From Bacteroidota bacterium (lineage in GTDB: Bacteria; Bacteroidota; Ignavibacteria; Kryptoniales; JAKASW01), in contig JAKAMG010000006.1 in NCBI GenBank assembly GCA_021812985.1, positions 90,001-142,268 on the forward strand: 52,268 bases of DNA, in the 5' to 3' direction. The position numbers and the translations under genes were made by a program. The notes below the pieces were generated by a model, which had not been told where the DNA came from, searched no databases, and saw only the letters and a program-made list of their open reading frames with translations. Shown here one piece after another: positions 42,508 to 51,810 of this stretch; position 1 is the stretch's first letter, and every line of letters starts with the position of its first letter.

Positions 42508-43779
42508 ATGAAAAAGAAGAGGGTCGTTGCAGTCTTAGTGTTGCTAGTCGTGGTGGCAGGAGGAATCTTTTTCTTCACTTCAAGCGGCAAATCAGAGAAC
42601 CAGCAGTGGCTTACGCTCCCGGTCACGCAGGGAAATCTTGACGTCGTGGTGACCGCCACCGGAACGCTCGCGGCAGACACGACTGTCCAGGTCGGAACTC
42701 AGGTATCAGGCACCATCGCAAAGCTCTATGCCGATTGGAACACTCACGTGAGGCGTGGGCAGGTGCTCGCCCAGTTGGATACTACCTTCCTCTGGGCCAG
42801 CGTCGAGCAGGCGGAGGCGAATCTGAAAAAGGCTCAGGTCGCTTCAGATCAGGCGCAACGAACTTTTAACAGGGTGAAACAACTGTTTCAAAGGAACCTG
42901 GACTCTCAGTCTGATTATGATACCGCGTTGTCCGACTTCCAGACGGCTCAGGCAAACGTACTGCAGGCGCAAACTGCACTCGACCAATCTAAAATCAACC
43001 TGAGCTATGCGACCATCAAATCCCCGATAAGCGGAGTCGTGATCTCGAGAAACGTGGATATAGGACAGACGGTCGCTTCGAGCTTCAATACCCCCACGCT
43101 GTTCACTGTGGCCAATAGTCTTGCTGATATGCAAATACAGGCCTCCGTCGACGAAGGCGATATCGGGAGCGTTAAGGTCGGGCAGCCGGTCACATTCACT
43201 GTGGATGCGTTTTCAAACGACACCTTCAAGGGACGTGTTACTCAGATAAGACTTCAGCCGACAGTCGTTCAGAACGTCGTGGAATACACCGTGATAATCG
43301 ATGTTCCCAATCCCGATCTTAAATTGATGCCCGGCATGACGGCCAATTTGACCATCCAAATTGCGGAAGCAAAGGATGTGCTGAAGGTTCCGACCACAGC
43401 GCTGCGGTTTGTTCCTCCTAAAGAATATTCCGAGGCGATGATGAAGTCCCTCCCCGATTCCGTGAAAAAGAAAATTGAGGAACGGAGAAAGAATATGGGA
43501 GAAAATCCCGGTTTCAAGCAAGGCGGGCCAAGCCAGAGCTTCGGACAGGGGGGCGGACAGTCTTTCCAGAACCGTGAACTTACCCCCGGGAGTTACTTCA
43601 GAGTGTGGGTGCTGAATGGCAAGGATATCAAGCCTATCAGAGTGATGGTCGGACTTTCGGATGGGACCAACACGCAGGTCGCCGGTGAGCTGAGCGCGGG
43701 TGAACAGGTCGTGATAGGCTCACTCACCCAAACCGGCGGTGGTCAGAACAATCCATTCATGCAGAGGAGGAGGTTCTAG
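42508..43779 (+). CDS. MacA-type periplasmic adaptor (membrane fusion) protein
   Basis: The product is 423 residues. An N-terminal membrane anchor spans about 5-25. A biotinyl-lipoyl half, a coiled-coil hairpin (about 85-155) and the second lipoyl half (TIKSPISGVVISRNVDIGQTV) follow, then a beta-barrel domain with LMPGMTANLTIQIAEAKDVLKVPTTALRF. A Gly/Gln-rich insert near 335-355 is unusual. It bridges the MacB-like permease and the TolC-like duct. It follows the TolC-like gene by 17 bases. Confidence 0.94.
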   Translation: MKKKRVVAVLVLLVVVAGGIFFFTSSGKSENQQWLTLPVTQGNLDVVVTATGTLAADTTVQVGTQVSGTIAKLYADWNTHVRRGQVLAQLDTTFLWASVEQAEANLKKAQVASDQAQRTFNRVKQLFQRNLDSQSDYDTALSDFQTAQANVLQAQTALDQSKINLSYATIKSPISGVVISRNVDIGQTVASSFNTPTLFTVANSLADMQIQASVDEGDIGSVKVGQPVTFTVDAFSNDTFKGRVTQIRLQPTVVQNVVEYTVIIDVPNPDLKLMPGMTANLTIQIAEAKDVLKVPTTALRFVPPKEYSEAMMKSLPDSVKKKIEERRKNMGENPGFKQGGPSQSFGQGGGQSFQNRELTPGSYFRVWVLNGKDIKPIRVMVGLSDGTNTQVAGELSAGEQVVIGSLTQTGGGQNNPFMQRRRF

Positions 43780-43783
43780 TCTA

Positions 43784-44539
43784 ATGGCTGGATCCATTAT
43801 CTCTGTCAAGCACCTTGTGAAGATATACAAGATGGGTGACTTTGAAGTCCATGCATTGCGGGGGATAAATCTCGACATAGAGCCAAGGGAGTTCGTGGCG
43901 ATCATGGGCGCCAGCGGATCCGGGAAGTCGACCTTCATGAACATACTCGGTTGTCTCGACGTGCCAACGAGTGGAGAGTACTTCCTGGATGGAGTTGAAG
44001 TCGGCAAGCTTGACAGGGATGAACTCGCCGGTCTTCGAAATCTAAAACTCGGTTTCGTGTTCCAGGCATTCAATCTACTTCCGCGGACCACGGCATTGGA
44101 GAATGTGGAGCTCCCACTGCTTTATTCCAGCAAGCTCAACTCGGTGCAGCGACGTGAGAAGGCGATGGAGGCTCTCAATGCGGTTGGACTTGCGGAAAGG
44201 GCGCAGCATTACTCGAACCAATTGTCGGGCGGACAACAACAGCGCGTGGCCATAGCCCGATCGCTTGTGAACGATCCCGTCATGATACTCGCCGACGAGC
44301 CTACCGGCAACCTCGATACCCGAACGAGCGTGGAAGTCATGGAGATATTCCAAAACCTCAACGGGAGGGGAATCACGGTCGTGCTCGTAACACACGAAAT
44401 GGACATCGCGCAGTTTGCCGAGCGGAATGTCGTCTTCAAGGACGGCAGGATAAACAAGATTGTGAAGGTGGAGGACAGAAAGATAGCCTCCGATGAACTT
44501 CCGAAAATTCCCGTACTAGCGGATGAGTTAGAGTCATGA
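43784..44539 (+). CDS. MacB-type ABC transporter ATP-binding protein
   Basis: The product is 251 residues. Walker A is GASGSGKST, the Q-loop is in [18 protein letters not shown], the signature is [15 protein letters not shown], Walker B is [12 protein letters not shown], and the switch His is in VLVTHEMD. It belongs to the LolD/MacB ATPase class that drives mechanotransmission by FtsX-type permeases. GAGGAGGAGG lies 10 bases before the ATG at 43784. The gene overlaps the permease start (ATGA). Confidence 0.96.
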   Translation: MAGSIISVKHLVKIYKMGDFEVHALRGINLDIEPREFVAIMGASGSGKSTFMNILGCLDVPTSGEYFLDGVEVGKLDRDELAGLRNLKLGFVFQAFNLLPRTTALENVELPLLYSSKLNSVQRREKAMEALNAVGLAERAQHYSNQLSGGQQQRVAIARSLVNDPVMILADEPTGNLDTRTSVEVMEIFQNLNGRGITVVLVTHEMDIAQFAERNVVFKDGRINKIVKVEDRKIASDELPKIPVLADELES

Positions 44540-45756
44540 ACTTACTGAACATAATGAAGATATCTTATCGCTCGCTTGGGCGAAATAAACTCCGCTCGTT
44601 CCTGACAATGCTGGGCATTATAATCGGTGTCGCCGCCGTGATAGCCATGCTTGCGATTGGGCAGGGGGCGAGCAACGCGGTGAAGCAGCAGATTGCCGGT
44701 CTCGGCACCAACATGCTTATAGTCTTTCCGTTTGCCTCCACGCAGGGAGGGGTCCATTACCAGGCAGGCTCGACTTCGCGTCTAAAGGAGAGCGACGTCG
44801 AGGCAATCCGGGACCAGTGCCCAGCGGTGGAATACGTTACTCCGATAACGCGTGTGGTGACCCAGATTATTGCCGGTACTGAGAACTGGAGGACCAACGT
44901 TTTCGGCGCGTATCCTAACTACGAACACATCCGCAACTGGCCGGTATCGAGCGGGAGCTATTTCACAAGCCAGGATGAGCGGGATGCCGCAAAGGTCTGC
45001 CTTGTCGGACAGACGGTAGCCAAGAATCTCTTCGGCGAGGGAAGTGTGCCGATAGGAGCAACGATACAAATCAGGAATCTCCCCTTCAAAATCATCGGCG
45101 TTCTTACCTCCAAGGGGCAGAACGCGAACGGCGACGACCAGGATGACATAGTCATCGCTCCCTTCTCCACCGTTCAGAAGAAGCTTCAGGGTACGATATA
45201 TGCCGGCGCCATTTTCGCATCGGCGATATCATCGGCCGCCGTGCCTGTTGCCAGCGAAGAGATAACTCAACTGCTCAGGGACCGGCACCAGCTCAGGCCA
45301 TGGGACCCGAACGACTTCACCGTGAGGACGCAGACTGAAATAGCGAGCACGGCAGACGCTACGACGAAAACCATGACTCTACTCCTTGCGAGCATAGCCG
45401 GCATATCGCTCATCGTGGGCGGCATCGGAATCATGAACATCATGCTCGTTTCGGTGACGGAGCGGACCCGGGAGATCGGAATTAGAATGGCAGTTGGCGC
45501 GCGGGGAGGCGACGTCCTTACTCAGTTCCTGATTGAAGCCCTGACGCTCAGTTTTGCCGGAGGTCTTATCGGGATCGTTCTGGGCGTGTTGACTTCTGAG
45601 TTCGTTTCGAACCTTCAGAGGTGGCCAATCGTAATTTCCCCTGAGTCGATAGGACTTGCCTTTACCTTTGCGGCCATGATCGGCATCTTCTTCGGCTGGT
45701 ACCCCGCACGTAAGGCGGCAAACCTGAATCCGATAGAAGCACTAAGGTATGAGTAA
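44536..45756 (+). CDS. MacB/FtsX-type ABC permease
   Basis: The product is 406 residues. TM1 spans about 20-42 after the typical [29 protein letters not shown] start. A periplasmic MacB core domain (about 45-270) and three C-terminal helices follow, the first preceded by a [24 protein letters not shown] segment, and the cytoplasmic tail is [17 protein letters not shown]-like. It forms, with the ATPase, adaptor and TolC-like protein, a tripartite MacAB-TolC-type exporter. MacB in E. coli is one polypeptide; here ATPase and permease are separate. The cargo is unknown. Confidence 0.95.
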   Translation: MNLLNIMKISYRSLGRNKLRSFLTMLGIIIGVAAVIAMLAIGQGASNAVKQQIAGLGTNMLIVFPFASTQGGVHYQAGSTSRLKESDVEAIRDQCPAVEYVTPITRVVTQIIAGTENWRTNVFGAYPNYEHIRNWPVSSGSYFTSQDERDAAKVCLVGQTVAKNLFGEGSVPIGATIQIRNLPFKIIGVLTSKGQNANGDDQDDIVIAPFSTVQKKLQGTIYAGAIFASAISSAAVPVASEEITQLLRDRHQLRPWDPNDFTVRTQTEIASTADATTKTMTLLLASIAGISLIVGGIGIMNIMLVSVTERTREIGIRMAVGARGGDVLTQFLIEALTLSFAGGLIGIVLGVLTSEFVSNLQRWPIVISPESIGLAFTFAAMIGIFFGWYPARKAANLNPIEALRYE

Positions 45757-45867
45757 ATTGTGATTTACTGGCTGCAGAAACAGGAAAATTAACCCATCCA
45801 TCGGTCACAAGCTAAAATTGCCAACGGATAAGCGCCGTGCCATGGATGCCGGCGCGCCTGTCCAAGT

Positions 45868-46488
45868 TTAGATTAAGATGATTCCTTCGAGCCTGAGGAG
45901 ATATTCCTTGAGCCTGATACCACCCGAGTAACCTACAAGCTTGCTGTCTGAGCCCACGACCCTGTGGCAGGGGATGACTATCGGCACAGGATTTTTGCTG
46001 ACAGTCGCTCCGATGGCCCTGTATCCCTTCGTGTGGAGCCGCTTGCCTAACTGCTTGTAAGTTATCACCGTTCCATATCCGGTCTTAGTCAGCTCCGTCC
46101 AAAGTCTCTGCTGGAAATTGGTGCCGATCAGGTCGATATCGAGGTCAAACTTGGTTCTCTTCCCGATAAAGTACTCGTTGAGCTGCCTTATGACGACGGA
46201 GTTCTTCTTTCGGTCGTCCACGATTCCTTCCGGTGGGAAGTTCTCTTTAATCCAGCTGAAGAAACTTGCTTTCCCGTCTTTAGGAAGGGCGATTTTGCAG
46301 AGGCCTCTTTCCGTAGAAGCGAGGTAGATAACTCCGATGGGTGATTCAAATGAAGCACAATACACTCGCGATGAAGGCTGATGCTCGTCGTAATGGAGTG
46401 TCACGGAGCTACGGTCGGCTTCGGCCTTGCCGAACCTCCCTGTCGTCCTTAACCACTGCGGAGAAACTTTCACAATTGCCTGCGACAC
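45868..46488 (-). CDS. ogt: Methylated-DNA-protein cysteine methyltransferase
   Basis: The product is 206 residues. The C-terminal domain has the active-site motif PCHRVVGSD and the DNA-binding GTVITYKQLGKRL segment, so Cys in IPCHR should accept the O6-methyl group from guanine. The N-terminal half is the ribonuclease-H-like domain (SPIGVIYLASTERGLCKI). The predicted start is a GTG at 46488, and the first 35 residues are not conserved, so the true start may be later. It is a second alkylation-repair gene besides tag, though unlinked. Confidence 0.92.
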   Translation of the reverse strand: MSQAIVKVSPQWLRTTGRFGKAEADRSSVTLHYDEHQPSSRVYCASFESPIGVIYLASTERGLCKIALPKDGKASFFSWIKENFPPEGIVDDRKKNSVVIRQLNEYFIGKRTKFDLDIDLIGTNFQQRLWTELTKTGYGTVITYKQLGKRLHTKGYRAIGATVSKNPVPIVIPCHRVVGSDSKLVGYSGGIRLKEYLLRLEGIILI

Positions 46489-46587
46489 GTTATTGCTCTT
46501 TCATTTTTTTACCCGGAGGAGCGCGACTCGCGCATCTGTCCGGCAATATAGCGTGTACATCACAAACAGCCTAAGCATGGCGGCGCA

Positions 46588-47232
46588 TCATCGTATGCCA
46601 TGTCGAAGGAAATGGTTCAAAAGTTCGTAGCCAATATAACCGCTAAAGCCTAACATAATGAAACCGGAAATCTTGGACAGCACCGTGAGAGTCTCCGGCT
46701 TGAACGAATCCCTCTTCCAGAATATCGCCTTCAACAACAAATAATACCAGAGGGCTGTACCTGATCCAACGCCCAGAGCAAAAATCGCGCCGTCGGTAAT
46801 CCCATTTATGAAAGTTCCGGTAGATTGAATGATCCCGCCGAGCGTGATCCAGAAGGCGACGAGCATCGGGTTGGACACATACATGAACACGCCGATTAAA
46901 AATGCGCTGTGGAATCTCCCTTCGCGCGGCACTACGGTTTCGTCGCGAAAGGACTCGATCTTTGTGGATATATCTCGAATTCCCAGGTACAGCAGAACCA
47001 GGAAGCCAATCGCCTGGATGAAGATATTAACTTCAAGCTTGTGGACGATCGCGGAGAGCCCCAGCAGAGCCGCCCCGCAATAGAGGAAATCCATAACGGA
47101 TGCGCCGAGCCCTACTGCAAAGGCTCTGCTGAATCCTTGCTTGAATCCTCTTGAAATTACGGCGACGTTAATTGGTCCGATGGGTATCGAGATTACGATA
47201 CCGATCAAGAGACCGACTAATAGAGCAACCAT
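46588..47232 (-). CDS. LysE-family amino-acid exporter
   Basis: The product is 214 residues with six predicted membrane helices. The start (LVGLLIGIVISIPIGPINVAVISRGFKQGF) matches the LysE/RhtB signature, as do GLGASVMDFLYCGAALLGLSA and a YVSNPMLVAFWITLGG segment. The family exports amino acids or related small molecules by proton antiport. Substrate unknown. It lies about 100 bases upstream of ogt on the same strand. Confidence 0.92.
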   Translation of the reverse strand: MVALLVGLLIGIVISIPIGPINVAVISRGFKQGFSRAFAVGLGASVMDFLYCGAALLGLSAIVHKLEVNIFIQAIGFLVLLYLGIRDISTKIESFRDETVVPREGRFHSAFLIGVFMYVSNPMLVAFWITLGGIIQSTGTFINGITDGAIFALGVGSGTALWYYLLLKAIFWKRDSFKPETLTVLSKISGFIMLGFSGYIGYELLNHFLRHGIR

Positions 47233-47559
47233 TTCCTGTATTTATCTGGTAGAAATTTAGTTAACAACTCCAAAAACTTATCCCCGGACAAAAAGCAGAC
47301 TCAAAATAAAGAACCCGGCCACAAATTGCAATCTTAAGAGGAGGTTGTTCACGCCCCTTATTGTGCATTCCACAGTGAGATCCGGAACTTTTTACGCAGG
47401 AGGGAAGGTGGCTTAAGTCGATGTGGGCTTGCGAATTTGAAACCCTTCGCTCGTTTTATTTACACGCTGACTCGCGAACGGCGCCGATCGCGGAGACAAA
47501 AGAAAGACTCGGGCCTATTAATAAAGGACTCACGGGTCGCTGAGTATCCGAAACTTACC
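47233..47559. other. Intergenic region, LysE exporter / PPIase operon
   Basis: About 330 bases between divergent genes. It holds only short ORFs without motifs. A promoter for the plus-strand operon lies just to its right (47560-47588); I see no clear promoter for the minus-strand LysE gene. Confidence 0.35.
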
Positions 47560-47588
47560 TTGATTTTCAGGCAGGTGTTGTTTATGAT
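47560..47588 (+). promoter_or_regulatory. Sigma70-type promoter for the PPIase operon
   Basis: TTGATT at 47560-47565, a 17-base spacer and TATGAT at 47583-47588 (5/6 of TATAAT). The start codon at 47625 lies about 30 bases after the expected transcription start. Confidence 0.55.
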
Positions 47589-47624
47589 TTTACCTGCATG
47601 TCATCACAAATGGAGGTTTCCCGA

Positions 47625-49613
47625 ATGTCAATCAAACACCTGGCGTATCTTTTTGTCTTTAGCGTATTTGCAGCGGGCTGCGCGGCTAGCCTGAACGTGG
47701 ATAACGAAGTAATAGCTGTAGTTGGCAACAAGCAGATAACATATGGTGAGTTTAAGAAACAGTATGCCGAGAACGCCCTCCCAGTCAGCGATACCGCGGA
47801 AGCGATCTCGAGCAAGGAAAACTTCCTCAACCTTCTCGTGGACTACGATCTTAAGCTTCTTGATGCAAAAAAGGAGAATCTCCGAGAAGATCCCGCGGTG
47901 AAGTCCGAAATGGAAAGCTACGAGACCCAGCTGGCAATAGGCTATGTGCTCGAGCATGAACTGACTGAACCGACCGTGAAGCAGATCTACGAGAGGAGTA
48001 AGTTTGAGGTTCGTGCCCAGCAGGTTTTCATACAGATAAAGCCTGATTCGTTGTTCCCGGCGGGCGATACGCTCAAGGCATATGATGAAGCGGTACAGGT
48101 TATAAAAGACCTCAAGGCCGGGGTGCCTATCGATTCTCTCATGAAGCTCTATCGAGGCGGGGACTCATACTATATCACGGCTGGCAACTACCTCCAATAC
48201 GTAGGCGGACAACAGTTTGAAGACATGCTGTACACCCTCAAGCCGGGCGAGGTGGGAGCGACGCCAATTCGGACGGCCTATGGCTACCTGGTCCTCAAGC
48301 TGACGGACAGGCGCCCAAGGGTGGAAAGCATCAGCGCGAGCCATATTCTGATTAGAATTCCGGGGAATACCCCGGCGGATACACTTGAGGCCTATAACAA
48401 AGCAGTCGCGGTCCTCGATTCCGCGAAGGCGGGCGTAGATTTCGGAAAGCTTGCCTTGGACAACTCAGCTGATACGGTTTCTGCAAAGAGGGGAGGCGCC
48501 CTTGGTACTTTCTCAAGAGGCATGATGGTGCGTCCTTTCGAGGAGGCTGCCTTCGACACAAAGGTCGGTGGAATAACCGGTCCTGTCAGGACACAATTCG
48601 GTTATCATATTATAAAAGTGACCGGAGCGACGCCGGTCCCGCCATTTGCGCAGGTCAAAGAGCAGATAAGGTCGAAGTATCTTCAGGGTGGGTACAAGCT
48701 TGCGCTGGACAATTTCGTCGGTGAACTTGAGCATAGGTACGATTATCGCGTCAATCGAAAGGCGCTCCTCTTGTTCGAAGAGAAACTCAAGCCCGCAAAG
48801 AGCTTCGCGGAGACTGACTTCGATTCTCTCATCTCGCCGGCTGAAATGAAGGACTCTCTCTTCACTTTCGATAACGAGGTTGGGACGCTGGACACGGTCC
48901 TCGCGATCGCAAGAAAGGGAGACAAGTTCAGCTCGATGATTATGAACGCGAACGTCGTAAATCAGATGATCGACGAAGCTTCGAAGGATATGGTGCTCGC
49001 TCATTATGCGAACAAGCAAGCGCAGACTTATCCTGACTTCGAAGAGCTGGTGACCAAGTATGAGAACGGAATCCTCATTTACCAGATTGAACAGCGCCAC
49101 GTATGGGGGAAGATCTCCGCGAGCGACAGCGTGCTTAAGCCGTACTTCGAAAGTCACGAGGCTAAGTATGTCTGGCCGAAGAGGGTCGACCTCAGCCGCA
49201 TTAAGGTCAGAACCGCCGTACTCGCAGACAGCGCGTATGACATGATCAGGGACGGCGCAGACTTTGACTCCGTTGCTGCGAAGTTTGAAGAAGGTAACAC
49301 GCCGGACGAGAAGAACGGTCACTGGGGAGTGTTTCCCGATTCCGCAAACATACTGGTGACTGTCGCTTTCAATTTGAAGCCAGGGCAGTACAGTAATCCT
49401 CTCTACTATGACGGATCATATTCAATAATCCGCGTGGACAAGTTCCTGCCGCCAGGTCCAATGACCTACGAAGAGGCACGCCCCGAAGTCGCGGCGGATT
49501 ATCAGGATTATGAATCAAAGAGATTACAGAGCGATTGGTTGGAAAAGCTTAAGAACGAGTTTGGCGTGAAGATAGATCAGAAAAAATTCCATGAGCTCCT
49601 TGCGAAGGGATAA
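47625..49613 (+). CDS. Periplasmic peptidyl-prolyl isomerase (PpiC/SurA-type), lipoprotein
   Basis: The product is 662 residues from ATG 47625, with GGAGG nine bases upstream. The signal ends in a lipobox (FAAGC), so it is probably membrane-anchored. SurA_N-like helices follow (VGNKQITYGEFKKQY). Two parvulin-like domains are visible, about 130-235 and 240-345; the second is canonical (ASHILIRIP, RGGALGTFSRGMM, FGYHIIKVTG). A further parvulin-like region lies near 515-610 (KVRTAVLADSAY, GHWGVFP). It should assist outer-membrane protein folding. It overlaps the next gene by about 20 bases. Confidence 0.9.
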   Translation: MSIKHLAYLFVFSVFAAGCAASLNVDNEVIAVVGNKQITYGEFKKQYAENALPVSDTAEAISSKENFLNLLVDYDLKLLDAKKENLREDPAVKSEMESYETQLAIGYVLEHELTEPTVKQIYERSKFEVRAQQVFIQIKPDSLFPAGDTLKAYDEAVQVIKDLKAGVPIDSLMKLYRGGDSYYITAGNYLQYVGGQQFEDMLYTLKPGEVGATPIRTAYGYLVLKLTDRRPRVESISASHILIRIPGNTPADTLEAYNKAVAVLDSAKAGVDFGKLALDNSADTVSAKRGGALGTFSRGMMVRPFEEAAFDTKVGGITGPVRTQFGYHIIKVTGATPVPPFAQVKEQIRSKYLQGGYKLALDNFVGELEHRYDYRVNRKALLLFEEKLKPAKSFAETDFDSLISPAEMKDSLFTFDNEVGTLDTVLAIARKGDKFSSMIMNANVVNQMIDEASKDMVLAHYANKQAQTYPDFEELVTKYENGILIYQIEQRHVWGKISASDSVLKPYFESHEAKYVWPKRVDLSRIKVRTAVLADSAYDMIRDGADFDSVAAKFEEGNTPDEKNGHWGVFPDSANILVTVAFNLKPGQYSNPLYYDGSYSIIRVDKFLPPGPMTYEEARPEVAADYQDYESKRLQSDWLEKLKNEFGVKIDQKKFHELLAKG

Positions 49614-50439
49614 CTTTCGGAAGTTCGGGCTTCCCGTCGCTCTGGCCTTTAGCCTTATCGGGTGTTCGAGACAGCATGAGACTGGACGGGTACTCGCCTC
49701 GGCGAACGGAGAGGATCTGCGAATGGGTGATGTCGCTCCGCACGTCGACACGTCCTCGGCCTACGCAGTGCGCAATTATGTGTCGCACTGGGTTGATCAG
49801 CAGCTCCTTTTCGACGAGGCGCAGAAGCTTGGTTTCGCCGACTCTCATGAGTTCAAGCGGCGCGTGAAGGAGTTCTCCACGCAGCTTGCCATAACTATGC
49901 TGTTGGACAGAAAGATATACAATGCTCCCGTCGATTTGTCTTCCGACGAGATTGGGGCATTCTATGGATCGCATCGCTCTGAGTTCCTCGCGACTGAGGA
50001 AATTGCGTACGTCAACTACGCGGCGTTCGACAAGAGGAGCCTTGCAGTCTCGTTCCGCAACGCGCTTGTATCAGGCTCGGAATGGAGATCTATCTTTGCC
50101 GATATTCCGCCATACGCGATCATGGACGCCAAAGATTCCGTGTATCTTAAAGCTTCAACCTCAAACGGCGCGGTGTGGAACGTTGTCCAATCGCTCGACA
50201 CGGGGAAGGTTTCGTTTCCGATTCAGGTGGACAGCCTGAGCTACATAGTCGAGGTTCTGGCGAAGATTAAGCCGGGACAGCCCCTTCCGCTCAGTTATGC
50301 CGCGGACAAGATAAGGGAGAGGCTGACGATAGAGCAGCGTCAGAAAATGTATAAAGCTCTGGTCGATTCACTGAGAGGTCTCGGTACTTTCCAGATCGAT
50401 CCGAGTGTGGCAATAAGAGACACGACAGGTCAGGAGTAA
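49591..50439 (+). CDS. SurA/PpiC-like lipoprotein with degenerate isomerase domain
   Basis: The product is 282 residues. A lipoprotein signal ends at Cys25 (SLIGC). The architecture follows its neighbours: a SurA_N-like helical half (SHWVDQQLLFDEAQKLGF, then LAITMLLDRKIY) and a C-terminal region in the parvulin position. The usual GGDLGW and FGYHII motifs are absent, so isomerase activity is doubtful and a chaperone role is more likely. It overlaps the upstream gene and is six bases before the downstream surA-like gene. Confidence 0.82.
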   Translation: MSSLRRDNFRKFGLPVALAFSLIGCSRQHETGRVLASANGEDLRMGDVAPHVDTSSAYAVRNYVSHWVDQQLLFDEAQKLGFADSHEFKRRVKEFSTQLAITMLLDRKIYNAPVDLSSDEIGAFYGSHRSEFLATEEIAYVNYAAFDKRSLAVSFRNALVSGSEWRSIFADIPPYAIMDAKDSVYLKASTSNGAVWNVVQSLDTGKVSFPIQVDSLSYIVEVLAKIKPGQPLPLSYAADKIRERLTIEQRQKMYKALVDSLRGLGTFQIDPSVAIRDTTGQE

Positions 50440-50444
50440 ATAGG

Positions 50445-51722
50445 TTGAGAAGATTTGGCGAAATGATGGTTTGGTTTCTCTTGTTCGCGGGCCTCGCGCT
50501 CGGACAGGTGAAGCCTGTGCTTGACAAAATCGTTGCCGTGGTCGGAAATGAAATAATCCTCAAATCCGAGCTTGACTACCAGGCGCAGCTTGCCGCGTAC
50601 CAGAACAAGATGAACCCCGAAGATCCGGATCTTCGGAAGAGGATTCTTGAGGCGATGATAGATGACAAGCTTATACTGGCGCAATCGATTCTCGACAGCG
50701 TGACCGTTAGCGACGACGAAGTCAACCGGCAACTCGATACAAGAATTCAGAACCTCATAAAGCAAGTCGGAAGCCAGGAAAAGGTAGAGCAGATTTACGG
50801 CATGTCGATAAGTAAGATCCGGAGCGAGTTCAGGGACGACATGCGCAAGCAGCTCATGATAGAGAAGGAAAAGCAGGACAAGTTTGGTGACATGAAAGTT
50901 TCTCCTGTCGAGGTCAGGAATTTTTATAATGAATATAAGGACAGCCTTCAGGAGGTGCCCGAAGAGGTGACGTTGAGCCACATCTTCATGATACCGAAGC
51001 CGAGCGCTAAGGCGAGGGAAGAAGCCTATCAGAAAGCGGAGGCATTGGAGGATTCACTCAAGAACGGCGCCAATTTTGCCGAGCTTGCAAAGAAATACTC
51101 TCAGGACCCAGGCAGCGCGTCAGATGGTGGAGACCTCGGCTGGGCGAAGCGAGGGCAGTTCGTCCCTGAATTTGAGCACGCGGTATACGCCCTTAAACCG
51201 GGAGAGATTTCGCCCATAATCGAGACACAGTTCGGCTTTCATATCATACAGCTGATAGAGCGCAGGGGCGATCTCGTGCACGCGAGGCACATACTGATAA
51301 CCATTCCCCAGCTTGCCTCGGATGATGACTCGGTAATTACTCTTCTCGACACGTTGCGCGAACGCGCGATCCATGGAGAGAGCTTCGCGGTCCTGGCGCG
51401 GAAATACTCCGAGGACAAAGACACGCGCGATCTTGGCGGCGACCTCGGCACGGTCTCGGTTGATCAGCTGGAACCGTCCTTCCTGAAGACAGTCAACGAG
51501 TTGAAGCCCGGAGAGATAAGCAAACCTGTAAAGGTAAACCTGGGGAAAGCCTACGGATACCACATCGTCTATCTGCGCAACAGGATACCGGCGCACAAGA
51601 TCAGCCTGGACACCGACTATTCTCGCCTGGAGAAGATGGCGCTCACGATGAAACAGAACGAAGCATATCAAAAATGGATCGACCAGCTTAAGAAGCAGGT
51701 TTACTGGAAGATAATGAATTGA
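50445..51722 (+). CDS. surA: SurA-type peptidyl-prolyl isomerase / chaperone
   Basis: The product is 425 residues, as for SurA. A TTG start at 50445 has CAGGAG eight bases upstream, followed by a signal peptide (ending LALGQ). The SurA_N chaperone domain has DKIVAVVGNEIILKSELDYQ and LEAMIDDKLILAQSI. Two parvulin domains follow: residues about 175-280 (SHIFMIPK, DGGDLGWAKRGQFVPEFE, FGFHIIQLIERRGD) and 280-385 (ARHILITIP, LGGDLGTVSVDQL, YGYHIVYLRNR). It escorts unfolded outer-membrane proteins to the Bam complex. It ends a three-gene operon of related proteins. Confidence 0.94.
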   Translation: MRRFGEMMVWFLLFAGLALGQVKPVLDKIVAVVGNEIILKSELDYQAQLAAYQNKMNPEDPDLRKRILEAMIDDKLILAQSILDSVTVSDDEVNRQLDTRIQNLIKQVGSQEKVEQIYGMSISKIRSEFRDDMRKQLMIEKEKQDKFGDMKVSPVEVRNFYNEYKDSLQEVPEEVTLSHIFMIPKPSAKAREEAYQKAEALEDSLKNGANFAELAKKYSQDPGSASDGGDLGWAKRGQFVPEFEHAVYALKPGEISPIIETQFGFHIIQLIERRGDLVHARHILITIPQLASDDDSVITLLDTLRERAIHGESFAVLARKYSEDKDTRDLGGDLGTVSVDQLEPSFLKTVNELKPGEISKPVKVNLGKAYGYHIVYLRNRIPAHKISLDTDYSRLEKMALTMKQNEAYQKWIDQLKKQVYWKIMN

Positions 51723-51810
51723 TGCGGCGCAGAGCGGGGGCTCACCTCGCTCCGCGCGCTGTGAATCAAAACTCCTCCGACCCCATCAATATAGTCCAGC
51801 GGAGAAACGC

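Noticed and set aside
47437-47694. 85-codon ORF before the PPIase gene
   Set aside because: It crosses the promoter and the start of the certain lipoprotein gene in another frame and has no motif.
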